A stretch of 64,000 bases of DNA from UBA5794 sp963714375. GTDB lineage: Bacteria > Actinomycetota > Acidimicrobiia > Spongiisociales > UBA5794. Below are positions 56,928 to 64,000 of the stretch, one piece after another; the stretch's first letter is position 1; the number at the start of each line of letters is the position of its first letter. A program made the translations under genes and the position numbers. The stretch lies in assembly GCA_963714375.1 (NCBI GenBank), contig CAVQOG010000006.1, positions 1-64,000 on the forward strand, written 5' to 3'. Under the pieces are notes generated by a model. That model was not told the DNA's origin and ran no database searches. It was given only the letters and a program-made list of their open reading frames with translations.

Positions 56928-57641
56928 TCATACCCTGGGTACGCGGTCGTCGAGGGAGGGTGGCACGTCGATGGCTACCTCGGAGAGGGGCTTGCGAGCG
57001 AGGTCTGGGACGCGGCAATTGTCGGACGCGTAACCGATGGGGAACAGGATGAAGGGCCGCTCATTGTCGGGACGGTCGAGCAGGTCCTTGAGAAACAGCA
57101 TGGGGCTTGGTGTGTGGGTGAGCGTTGAGAGACCCATCCGGTGGAGTGCATCGATGAACATGCCACAAGCGATTCCCACCGATTCCTTGACGTAGTAGTG
57201 GTGCTGCTTGTCGCCGTCGGGTCGAGTTCCATACCGCTGCTCGAAAACAACAACAATCCACGGAACGACGTCGAGGAACGACTTGTCTGATGTTGTTCCA
57301 AGGGGAGCGAGATCCTCGCGCCAATGTGGGGGGAGTCTTCCACCTTCGTAGTTCGTCCGTTCCTCGTCCTCTGCGGCAAGCCTGATCTGATGCTTCAAGT
57401 CCGGGTCACCGACGACCACGAAGGTCCACGGTTGCATGTGTGCCCCTGAAGGAGCGGTCGACGCTGCTTGAATCGCGAAGTCGATCATCTCACGAGGTAC
57501 ATCCATGTCCGAGAAATCTCGAACCGATCGCCTCTGATCCATCTCTTCAAACACGGCACGAGCCGTCGCTATGCGCGCATCCTCACTGATCGACAGTGGT
57601 GTGTAGGGCACTGTCGGGTATTCGGTTGTTGTCTCGTTCAT
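56928..57641 (-). CDS. Nitroreductase-family flavoprotein, iodotyrosine deiodinase-like
   Basis: 237 residues from the ATG at 57641. FMN-binding RRSVRDFSD and ASTAPSGAHMQPWTFVVVGD at the N-terminal half, HHYYVKESVGIACGMFIDAL in the middle, and HTPSPMLFLKDLL followed by FPIGYASDNC. The combination resembles bacterial relatives of iodotyrosine deiodinase more than NfsA/NfsB. It would use FMN and NAD(P)H to reduce a nitro or halo-aromatic substrate; the natural substrate is unknown. Confidence 0.87.
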   Translation of the reverse strand: MNETTTEYPTVPYTPLSISEDARIATARAVFEEMDQRRSVRDFSDMDVPREMIDFAIQAASTAPSGAHMQPWTFVVVGDPDLKHQIRLAAEDEERTNYEGGRLPPHWREDLAPLGTTSDKSFLDVVPWIVVVFEQRYGTRPDGDKQHHYYVKESVGIACGMFIDALHRMGLSTLTHTPSPMLFLKDLLDRPDNERPFILFPIGYASDNCRVPDLARKPLSEVAIDVPPSLDDRVPRV

Positions 57642-57778
57642 CTGATGCACCCTACGTGGAGCTGGATCAGCTCTCAACCCTTGAGTGGGTTTCAGGCTCA
57701 CGACACGGGTCGACCAGTGATTCCCGTGCATCCGTATGCTGCGGAGAACCACTGTCGAGCATTGACGGGTTTTACCAC

Positions 57779-58012
57779 ATGGATATGAACTTCACCGCTT
57801 GGATACCGTTCCTCGTCATCGTGGTGGTCCTGAACGTGTTCTGCTTGTGGCATCTCTTTCGGAAGACACCTCGCTTCATCCCACGTTGGGCATGGGTGCT
57901 GCTCATCCTTCTCGCAGCACCGGTCGGAGGCATCATCTATGTCCTCGTTGAAGTTCTTGATGCCGGCACGACACGTCCGGATGCTGAAGGCCGCCAAACC
58001 CCGTCAGAGTGA
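57779..58012 (+). CDS. Small PLDc_N-like membrane protein
   Basis: 77 residues with two membrane helices (WIPFLVIVVVLNVFCLWHLF and WAWVLLILLAAPVGGIIYVL), the second ending in the G-x-I-x-Y pattern of the PLDc_N family of short membrane proteins. Just upstream of the ABC-F gene. Function unknown. Confidence 0.65.
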   Translation: MDMNFTAWIPFLVIVVVLNVFCLWHLFRKTPRFIPRWAWVLLILLAAPVGGIIYVLVEVLDAGTTRPDAEGRQTPSE

Positions 58013-58071
58013 CGCAAGCCCCGTAGCCTTCCCAATTCCGCATCCTTCCAATTCGCAGCAAAGGTAGAACG

Positions 58072-59712
58072 ATGGCCATTGAGGTCGCGAACGCAGCCTT
58101 CTTCTACCCGGACGGAACCCCGGTTATCGATGAATTGTCGTTCCGGGTTCCGACGGGCTCAATCACCGCGCTCGTCGGACCAAACGGCGTAGGAAAGACC
58201 ACCATTCTGAACCTCATCGCCGGCGATCTCGTACTTGCCGATGGAACGATCCGGTCAGACACCGAGGTCGGCTACATGCGTCAGAATCCCGGTTTCGACG
58301 ATCAGCCCGATGCCACGGTGCTCGATGCACTGGCGCTTTCCCTCCCAGCGTCGATGAAGGATGTTCACACCGTTCTTCAGGACCTCTATCGGTTGTTGGC
58401 GCAGGGTGACGACGTCGGTGCAGAGCTTGGCGACAGTCTTGAGATGTGGCAGCAGCTCGGTGGATACAAGGAAGAGGGTGCTTGGGACCAGATCACATCG
58501 GCCGTACTTGGGCAGAGGCTGGCAGACGCGGGGGAGCGATTGCTTCGTGAGCTGTCGGGAGGAGAGCGGAAGGCGATCATCCTTCGGGCCTATCTGCTGT
58601 CCTCGGTCCCGACGCTGGTGCTCGATGAACCAGACAACTTTCTCGACTTGTTCTCGAAGGATTGGCTGGAGGGTGAGTTGAATCGGACATCGAAGACCGT
58701 GTTGATGGTCTCCCATGACCGCACGTTGCTTTCCAATGCAGTGGATCGGATGGTCGTCCTTGAGCGGAATGGCTCCTGGGTCCATACGGGGAACTACCGC
58801 ACCTTTCGAGCTGCCCGTCGTGCCCATGTCGAACGGCTCGCACGGAATCTCTCACTGTGGCAACGCGAGGAACGCCGGCTATATCGAGACTTCCGTACAT
58901 GGCAGGTCAGGGCGCACAGCAGTGAGGCCGCAGCACAACACGCTCGGGTCGCCGACGCACGCTGGCAGCGTTACCGCGACGCCGGCCCGCCAGAACTCCC
59001 ACCACCGGAGAAGGAGATCTCGCCACAGTTCCGCGGTTCTCGAGCAGGAAAGGAAGCGATTCGGATCGAGGGCTTTGAGGTACCGAACCTCATCCTTCCG
59101 TTCGACCTCAAGGTATATCACGGTGACCGTGTGGCGCTCCTTGGGGAGAACGGTGTCGGGAAGTCGTCACTCTTCAAGCTCCTCATCCGCAACGAACTCA
59201 ACGAAGGAGCAACCGTACGGTATGGACCGAACGCGGTCCTTGGCTACTTTTCGCAAGAGAACACCTTGCCAGACGACAGCGGCGACCTCCTCACGATTCT
59301 TGCCCGTGAGTTCCCAAACGATCAGGTCATCCGTTCGACACTCGGCCGGTATGGTCTTGCCCATCACGACCGTCACAACTACTCGCAGCTTTCCGGAGGG
59401 CAAAAGGCCAGGGTTCAGTTGATATTTCTGGAACGGCAGGAACCCAACCTCTTGTTTCTTGATGAGCCAACCGACAACCTCGACCTTGAGTCGATCGAAG
59501 TCATCGAACGAGTGCTGGTCGACCTGAATGCCACACAACTTGCGATTACCCACGACCGCGAGTTCACGCGGATTTTCGATCGCTGGATCATCTTCGACAA
59601 GGACGGCCTTGTCGGTGAGGTCCTCGACCGTGAGCTTGCGATCAGGATCGTCAGTGGGCGCAGGTTCTCACTCTTGGACACCGCAGGGGTGAAGCTCCTA
59701 ACCCGCTATTGA
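58072..59712 (+). CDS. ABC-F family ATPase
   Basis: 546 residues with two ABC cassettes and no membrane part. First: GPNGVGKTTILNLIAG, LSGGERKAIILRAYLL, VLDEPDNFLD, VSHDRTLL. Second: GENGVGKSSLFKLL, LSGGQKARVQLIFL, FLDEPTDNLDLESIE, ITHDREFTRIFD. The roughly 100-residue linker is rich in Arg and aromatic residues (LWQREERRLYRDFRTWQVRA) as in ribosome-binding ABC-F proteins. These act on the ribosomal E site, in translation restart or antibiotic protection. The subfamily cannot be told. Confidence 0.93.
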   Translation: MAIEVANAAFFYPDGTPVIDELSFRVPTGSITALVGPNGVGKTTILNLIAGDLVLADGTIRSDTEVGYMRQNPGFDDQPDATVLDALALSLPASMKDVHTVLQDLYRLLAQGDDVGAELGDSLEMWQQLGGYKEEGAWDQITSAVLGQRLADAGERLLRELSGGERKAIILRAYLLSSVPTLVLDEPDNFLDLFSKDWLEGELNRTSKTVLMVSHDRTLLSNAVDRMVVLERNGSWVHTGNYRTFRAARRAHVERLARNLSLWQREERRLYRDFRTWQVRAHSSEAAAQHARVADARWQRYRDAGPPELPPPEKEISPQFRGSRAGKEAIRIEGFEVPNLILPFDLKVYHGDRVALLGENGVGKSSLFKLLIRNELNEGATVRYGPNAVLGYFSQENTLPDDSGDLLTILAREFPNDQVIRSTLGRYGLAHHDRHNYSQLSGGQKARVQLIFLERQEPNLLFLDEPTDNLDLESIEVIERVLVDLNATQLAITHDREFTRIFDRWIIFDKDGLVGEVLDRELAIRIVSGRRFSLLDTAGVKLLTRY

Positions 59713-59745
59713 AAGCAGACTTCAGAAATAGAATGACGAGACCAG

Positions 59746-60408
59746 GTGGTGACCGTGAATTTCAAGAAGGCACAAGCGATCGTTGCGGCAGCTGCGCCGC
59801 ACGACTATTACCAATCCACATACCGCGCAATGGAAAAGATGTACTTGCCTGCGGTGTTCAAACGCCTTGCGAGGCTCCCACCCGGTCGGGTGCTTGAGAT
59901 CGGGCCCGGCTGGGGTACGACCGCCATCTGGCTGAGTGAGCGTGGCCACGATGTCACGGTGATGGACCTCATGCCGATTGGCTCGTTTCTCACCCAAGAA
60001 CTCTGTGATCGGTACGGCCTCACGTACACCCAGCACGACATCGAAGATGCTCCACAGCCAGAAGAACTACATCTCGACAAGTTCGATACCGTCGTGATGA
60101 CCCAGGTGATTCATCATTTGTCATGGCGACCCGATCGTGCGATGGGGAACGTTCACACGCTGATGAGCTCGGGAGGGATGCTGCTGGCATCAGTGCTCGA
60201 CAGGGAACGCTACGAAACCCTGGATTCGGCGTACGGACACGACTGGAAGAACGTGCCGGAGTGGAAGTTGGTCCCGAGATCCGATGACGTCATCAAGTGC
60301 ATGTATGACGCCCGGGTGTTCGCTTCGCTCCTGAATGAGCATTTCAGTGGCGTCACGATCAATCGTCCTCGACGATCGACCATCCTTCTCGCTGAGGCAA
60401 CTGCCTGA
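59746..60408 (+). CDS. Class I SAM-dependent methyltransferase
   Basis: 220 residues. Motif I VLEIGPGWGTTAIWLSERGH, motif II-like VTVMDLMPIG, motif IV-like FDTVVMTQVIHHLSWRPD. It ends with the beta-strand pattern of this fold. Substrate unknown. Start GTG at 59746, 33 bases after ABC-F, so it may be co-transcribed with that gene. Confidence 0.83.
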   Translation: MVTVNFKKAQAIVAAAAPHDYYQSTYRAMEKMYLPAVFKRLARLPPGRVLEIGPGWGTTAIWLSERGHDVTVMDLMPIGSFLTQELCDRYGLTYTQHDIEDAPQPEELHLDKFDTVVMTQVIHHLSWRPDRAMGNVHTLMSSGGMLLASVLDRERYETLDSAYGHDWKNVPEWKLVPRSDDVIKCMYDARVFASLLNEHFSGVTINRPRRSTILLAEATA

Positions 60409-60454
60409 CCGTATACGGAACTTCCGTGTCTGAGCGGTGCGTTATCCTTCGACC

Positions 60455-60715
60455 ATGACGGTAAAAAATGGGTGGCTTGCCGACATCGCGATTGGTGTTG
60501 TCGCAGGTGGCGTTGTTGGCGCAGTCGTTGCGGTCAACTTCATCATCACGATCGGAATCGGATACGACGTCTCGATACCAGACATCTTTCGTGACAGCAT
60601 CCTCGCTGGCATAGCCACGATTGCAATTCTCGTTGGAGGTCCGGTCGTTGGTGTGATTCTCATGAGGCGCCGGAGGCGCAAGAGGACACAGCGGGCCACC
60701 GACAACCGCCGATAG
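60455..60715 (+). CDS. Small two-helix membrane protein with basic tail
   Basis: 86 residues from the ATG at 60455. Helices DIAIGVVAGGVVGAVVAVNF and ILAGIATIAILVGGPVVGVI, then a strongly basic tail (MRRRRRKRTQRATDNRR). Unknown function. Confidence 0.6.
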   Translation: MTVKNGWLADIAIGVVAGGVVGAVVAVNFIITIGIGYDVSIPDIFRDSILAGIATIAILVGGPVVGVILMRRRRRKRTQRATDNRR

Positions 60716-60746
60716 TCAGGCCCACCACTCAACGCCCATAATCCAC

Positions 60747-60761
60747 GTTATGTAACATAAC
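60747..60761. promoter_or_regulatory. Palindromic operator-like site GTTATG-TAA-CATAAC
   Basis: A perfect 6+6 inverted repeat with a 3-base spacer, 15 bases before a short ORF with a strong ribosome site. Possibly a repressor or activator site; no regulator can be named. Confidence 0.4.
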
Positions 60762-60776
60762 AAGGGAGGTGCCGAC

Positions 60777-60842
60777 ATGGGAGGGTATTCCCTTCTCGAA
60801 CGTGGTCGGGCCAAGGGACCGTCACGTCTGCGGTGCCGATGA
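60777..60842 (+). CDS. Possible 21-residue small protein
   Basis: ATG with AAGGGAGGTG five bases upstream, the strongest ribosome site in the neighbourhood, followed by 21 codons (starts MGGYSLLERGRAKG, basic) and a TGA stop. Preceded by the palindrome at 60747. Too short to judge by coding statistics; it could be a leader peptide or chance. Confidence 0.35.
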   Translation: MGGYSLLERGRAKGPSRLRCR

Positions 60843-60867
60843 CGGCGGCATCCACGACCAAGACGGA

Positions 60868-61137
60868 TCACTCTGGCCGGTGTGTGAGCGAGGTGTCTAT
60901 TCCCTCGTATCGATCGCGGAGACCCGGGCGTGATATCAGCCGAGCATCCGTCGGGTTTGCTCCTTGGCGTGCACGTACGGCCTGGTCTCCGCGATGCCAT
61001 CGCAGGTGAAAGCATGCCCCAATGAACAGCAATAGGACGGAGATGAGCGCGAGTTGGCTCAATCCGAAAGCTGCAATCATCACGCACAGCACGCCCGCTG
61101 CATAGAAGATTCTGTGAACTGCCTTGCCCCGATACAT
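60868..61137 (-). CDS. Small membrane protein
   Basis: 89 residues from the ATG at 61137, preceded by GGGAGGATCA. Two adjacent hydrophobic stretches (IFYAAGVLCVMIAAFGL and ALISVLLLFIGACFHL) and a soluble tail with Arg and Asp. No family recognised. Confidence 0.55.
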   Translation of the reverse strand: MYRGKAVHRIFYAAGVLCVMIAAFGLSQLALISVLLLFIGACFHLRWHRGDQAVRARQGANPTDARLISRPGLRDRYEGIDTSLTHRPE

Positions 61138-61254
61138 GATTGATCCTCCCACGGATCCCGCCCAGTTGCAAAGTACGCCAACTACGCACTCGCAAGTTGC
61201 TTGGGAGTGGTGCCGAATACCATTCCGTACGTCACAACAAGAGAGGTATTCGAA

Positions 61255-61497
61255 GTGGTTCTCATCGTCACGATCCTCGGCGGACTGATCTCAGGGGCGG
61301 TTTGGGGATTTGGTAAGAAGTCGCTGGTGATCTTTGCAGCCGTGTGGCTTGTGGCGTTCGCCGTGCAGACGCTCTTCATCGCGGATCCTGCCGACACGGA
61401 GAAGGGTGCCTATTGGATCTTGTCTGCGATTTTCTTCGGACTCGGTATCGTCCTCATCGGAGTCGGGGTCTGGGCCAGAGGGCGATCCGAGAGCTGA
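61255..61497 (+). CDS. Small three-helix membrane protein
   Basis: 80 residues from the GTG at 61255 (AGAGAGG seven bases upstream); a longer form from 61201 is possible. Hydrophobic segments VLIVTILGGLISGAVWGF, LVIFAAVWLVAFAVQTLF and ILSAIFFGLGIVLIGVGVWA. Unknown function. It is divergent from the small membrane protein at 60868. Confidence 0.6.
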   Translation: MVLIVTILGGLISGAVWGFGKKSLVIFAAVWLVAFAVQTLFIADPADTEKGAYWILSAIFFGLGIVLIGVGVWARGRSES

Positions 61498-61546
61498 CAC
61501 GTGGTCACCACTCCCCCGCATGGCACCTTTGCACGCCGGTGAAGGG

Positions 61547-62512
61547 TCAGGTCAGGGCATCGACGATGGGGGCAAATCCGTCGGGGTCTCGCACCACATA
61601 GTGCGTGATGCCAACGTGTTCACGAAGGCGTTCGATCTTGTCAACCAACTGCTCGACGGATCCTGAGAGGACAAATGGTGTCTCCGCAATGACCGATTCT
61701 GGGAGTTCGAACTCCAGGGCCAGTTCAGAGGGCGATGGTACTCTGTCCCCGACGGCGGTGAACTGGACGAGAGCTGAACGTTCGATCTCTGGATCCCTGC
61801 CTCCTGCAGCTTCAGAAAGCCAATTGCTCCGCTCGCTCACGTCGGCGAGCCTGAATCCTCCGGGCTGCGGAGTACCCCCTTTGTCATGGGTGAGTCCGGT
61901 GAACTGGAAGATGTCAGCATGCCTTCCCGCCAAGGAGACCACCCGTTTGCCATGGCCTCCGACGAGGAACGGGACTCGGTCATGGATTGGTGACACCCCA
62001 AGATCGTCGATGTGGACAGACTCGAAGACCCCGGTGTGCTCCACTGCCCCGGTAGTGAGCAGGGCTCGGATGACAACAAGGGATTCCTCGAATCGGGACA
62101 CTCGTGGACCCGGATCTCGAATGGGCACTCCGATCGAATCGTGTTCCGCTTCCGAGTACCCGGTTCCGAGACCGAGCACGACGCGGCCTCCTGTGAGGCG
62201 ATCGGTTGTGGCGACTGTCCGAGCAAGCAGGGCAGGGTTGTAGAACTCGGTGTTCAGAACAAGTGGCCCCACGCGTAGTGTTGTTGTACAACCGGCCGCG
62301 ACCACCAGCGGTATGAAGGGATCTACGACGAACTTCCCGCCCTTTCGGCCACCGGTGTCCGGGGCTCCTATGTGGTCGGATGTGAAGAACCCGTAATATC
62401 CGAGGGCTTCAACGTTTCGTGCGTACTCTTGTAAGACAGCCGTGTCACCGAATGGCCCACCCTGAATGGAAAACCGGAATGGTCGATTCTTGGTGGTGGA
62501 CGGGATTGACAT
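61547..62512 (-). CDS. LLM-class F420-dependent oxidoreductase
   Basis: 321 residues of the luciferase-like TIM-barrel fold: YGFFTSDHIGAPD, LRVGPLVLNTEFYNPALLAR, VATTDRLTGGRVVLGLGTGY and FLVGGHGKRVVSLAGRHADI. The RPFRFSIQGGPF N-terminus and VVLGLGTGY motif fit the F420-dependent families abundant in actinobacteria. Coenzyme F420 use is inferred from family; the substrate is unknown. Five bases separate it from the PfkB gene upstream in the same direction. Confidence 0.88.
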   Translation of the reverse strand: MSIPSTTKNRPFRFSIQGGPFGDTAVLQEYARNVEALGYYGFFTSDHIGAPDTGGRKGGKFVVDPFIPLVVAAGCTTTLRVGPLVLNTEFYNPALLARTVATTDRLTGGRVVLGLGTGYSEAEHDSIGVPIRDPGPRVSRFEESLVVIRALLTTGAVEHTGVFESVHIDDLGVSPIHDRVPFLVGGHGKRVVSLAGRHADIFQFTGLTHDKGGTPQPGGFRLADVSERSNWLSEAAGGRDPEIERSALVQFTAVGDRVPSPSELALEFELPESVIAETPFVLSGSVEQLVDKIERLREHVGITHYVVRDPDGFAPIVDALT

Positions 62513-62517
62513 CGTCG

Positions 62518-63462
62518 TCAGGGGAGGCGATCTGCGAGGAACGCTTCCAAGGTAAGCCTGTCGGGGCTGGTTCGGGCTCCTGGTTGGCCGATGGTCAGGG
62601 CTGCGACCGCGTTTCCCGTCTGAAGCGCCGTTTCAAGCGAAGCTCCACGCAGACGTGATGCGATGAAGCCTGCGTTGAACGCATCACCTGCTCCCACGGT
62701 GTTGACCACATCGACATGGAAGCCCGGCGAGCTGGTGACGGTCCCTTCGTGGGCGGCAAACGCGCCGCCAGCACCCCGGCGTGCGATCACGGTTCGGTTG
62801 TCTCCGGCGAGGATCGTTGCTGCCTCGCGAGGATCCTCCACACCGGCAAAGGGAATGATCTCGTCGAATGCCGCTCCCATCACGAACTCGGCGTGTTCGA
62901 CTGCACGCTCAACGACGGAACGAAAACCGTCGTCCCAACCCCAGTTCTCAAGTCTCAGGTTCAGATCGAGCGACACCGGTATGCCAGCCGCTCCGGCTGC
63001 TTCCATTGCAGCAAGTATTGACTCCGCCGCTGGGGAGACCCTGAGGCACAGACCCGTCACATGAACCCATTCGGCACCTGCGATGGCGCTGCACGCCTGC
63101 TTCTTGGTCAAGAATCTGTGTGCTCCCCCCGCAGGCGGCCACACGTAGATCAGGCGGTCTCCATCGGGTTGGACCACGACAATGACCTGGACCGTTGGCT
63201 CGCCTGCTACCTGCACCATCAAGCTGGTGTCGACGCCTGACGACCTGAGGCTGTCAATCGCAAAGGCACCGTGACCGTCCTGGCCGACCGTCCCGACGAA
63301 CCCGCATTCGACGCCGAGTTTGGCGAGTGCTGCTGCGGTGTTTGCGGCCGAACCACCACCAAAGAGAACAGGATCAGGATTTGTGTGTACACCAACCAAT
63401 TCTGCCACGGGAAGCGTGATCTCAAGATCGACGTTGGCATCGCCCAACACAACGACACCCAT
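62518..63462 (-). CDS. PfkB-family carbohydrate kinase
   Basis: 314 residues from the ATG at 63462 with GGGAGGGGAG upstream. N-terminal VVLGDANVDLEITLP, PfkB signature 1 FGGGSAANTAAALAKLG, catalytic signature 2 VVNTVGAGDAFNAGFIASRL with the Asp base, and the ATP site ARRGAGGAFAAHEG. It phosphorylates a sugar or nucleoside not identifiable here. Two bases separate it from the upstream TrpF-like gene, so a shared pathway is likely. Confidence 0.92.
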   Translation of the reverse strand: MGVVVLGDANVDLEITLPVAELVGVHTNPDPVLFGGGSAANTAAALAKLGVECGFVGTVGQDGHGAFAIDSLRSSGVDTSLMVQVAGEPTVQVIVVVQPDGDRLIYVWPPAGGAHRFLTKKQACSAIAGAEWVHVTGLCLRVSPAAESILAAMEAAGAAGIPVSLDLNLRLENWGWDDGFRSVVERAVEHAEFVMGAAFDEIIPFAGVEDPREAATILAGDNRTVIARRGAGGAFAAHEGTVTSSPGFHVDVVNTVGAGDAFNAGFIASRLRGASLETALQTGNAVAALTIGQPGARTSPDRLTLEAFLADRLP

Positions 63463-63464
63463 CG

Positions 63465-64000
63465 CTACTCCCCTCCCCTGACCGCTTCGACAAACTGGGC
63501 AACTCGGGCAAGATCCTTGCGGAAACCACCGGATGCGAGATACTCGTTCGTGTGCGTGAGGGAATCCACGCCCCACGGCCTCACGGCACGAATCGCATCG
63601 GCAACATTGTCTGGTGACAATCCGCCCGCGAGGATCACGGGAATATCCACCGCCTCAACAATGGCTCGGCTGATAGCCCAATCGTGGGTGGTCCCCGCAG
63701 CACCGACACCGTCAATGGAGGGATCAACGCTGTCGAGAAGCAGATAGTCAGAAACAGCCGCATACGAACGTGCAACATCGATCGCACCGGAATCGGTGAC
63801 AGCGATGGCTTGCATGATCCCGACTCCTGGAAGCTCCCCACGTATCTCCGCGACGGTTTCCGGCCCCACAACTCCCGGCATACCGCACAGATGGAGGATG
63901 TCGGGACCCACTGCACGGACCATCGCGAGGATCGCCTCAGCATCTTCTTCGACACTGAGGGCGACGGATGTCGCCAAACCACCGACCGCGTCACAGATGT
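63465..64000 (-). CDS. TrpF-like (phosphoribosylanthranilate isomerase fold) protein, 5' end outside window
   Basis: The frame is open to the right edge (first visible residues ICDAVGGLATSVALS), so the N-terminus is missing. The TIM-barrel half shows LLLDSVDPSID, GTTHDWAISRAIVEAVDIPV, LAGGLSPDNVADAIRAVRPW and FVEAVRGG, as in PRAI. The segment after VRPWGVDS is LTHTNEYLASGGFRKD instead of the usual S-S-G-V-E loop, so this may be a paralogue with another phosphorylated substrate rather than the tryptophan enzyme. Neighbours (PfkB kinase, F420 enzyme) are not tryptophan genes. Confidence 0.75.
   Translation of the reverse strand, partial: ICDAVGGLATSVALSVEEDAEAILAMVRAVGPDILHLCGMPGVVGPETVAEIRGELPGVGIMQAIAVTDSGAIDVARSYAAVSDYLLLDSVDPSIDGVGAAGTTHDWAISRAIVEAVDIPVILAGGLSPDNVADAIRAVRPWGVDSLTHTNEYLASGGFRKDLARVAQFVEAVRGGE

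Overview
The window is a stretch of moderately GC-rich chromosome from an aerobic, Gram-positive-type actinobacterium. Supporting signs are the uvrC-rapZ-yvcK-gap-pgk-tpi-secG gene order, a RapZ with Arg in its P-loop, a predicted F420-dependent luciferase-like enzyme, a SURF1 protein, and a 23S rRNA carrying the extra actinobacterial helix-54-type segment (about 45.70-45.89 kb). The 16S (42.39-43.92 kb) looks like the class Acidimicrobiia. That class assignment is an inference from memory and was not tested by a search.

Layout. 0-5 kb: end of a Tad pilus cluster (TadC-like protein, Flp pilin), a GT-C-like membrane protein, and a NarL-type histidine kinase/response regulator pair. 4.8-15.6 kb: coaE and all three nucleotide excision repair genes (uvrB, uvrA, uvrC), interspersed with two GT87-like membrane proteins and a methyltransferase; uvrC carries a +1 frameshift. 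15.6-22 kb: tightly overlapping rapZ-yvcK-gap-pgk-tpiA-hypothetical-gpmA-secG run joining regulation of carbon metabolism to lower glycolysis. 22-30.6 kb: peptide-type ABC uptake, with an orphan family-5 binding protein, tRNA-Leu(GAG), a second binding protein whose domain order is circularly permuted, and its two permeases and two ATPases. 30.6-41.7 kb: a sugar-dehydrogenase-like lipoprotein, two overlapping fold-type II PLP enzymes, ku beside a ligD broken by five frameshifts, two unknown exported proteins, and a cupredoxin/beta-helix membrane protein. 41.9-49 kb: the rRNA operon. Its 23S gene is about 1.5 kb longer than normal because of two group I introns, each with a LAGLIDADG gene, separated by a 28-nt exon. 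49-64 kb: a repeat protein, an SSB-like protein, gamma-glutamyltransferase, GNAT, SURF1, an amino-acid-oxidase-like flavoprotein, a cupredoxin plus FTR1 iron-uptake pair, AlaX, nitroreductase, ABC-F, small membrane proteins, an F420 enzyme, a PfkB kinase, and a TrpF-like protein cut by the window edge.

Most notable observations: (1) the permuted ABC binding protein; (2) the double intron at 23S positions L1923 and L1951; (3) a set of about ten single-base indels, nearly all +1, that break uvrC, ligD, one homing endonuclease and the tail of the cupredoxin/beta-helix gene, which may be real decay or uncorrected sequencing error; (4) dispersed intergenic repeats: a double hairpin with a compensatory base change, and heptamer-periodic tandem tracts.

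No CRISPR array, prophage or transposase was seen.
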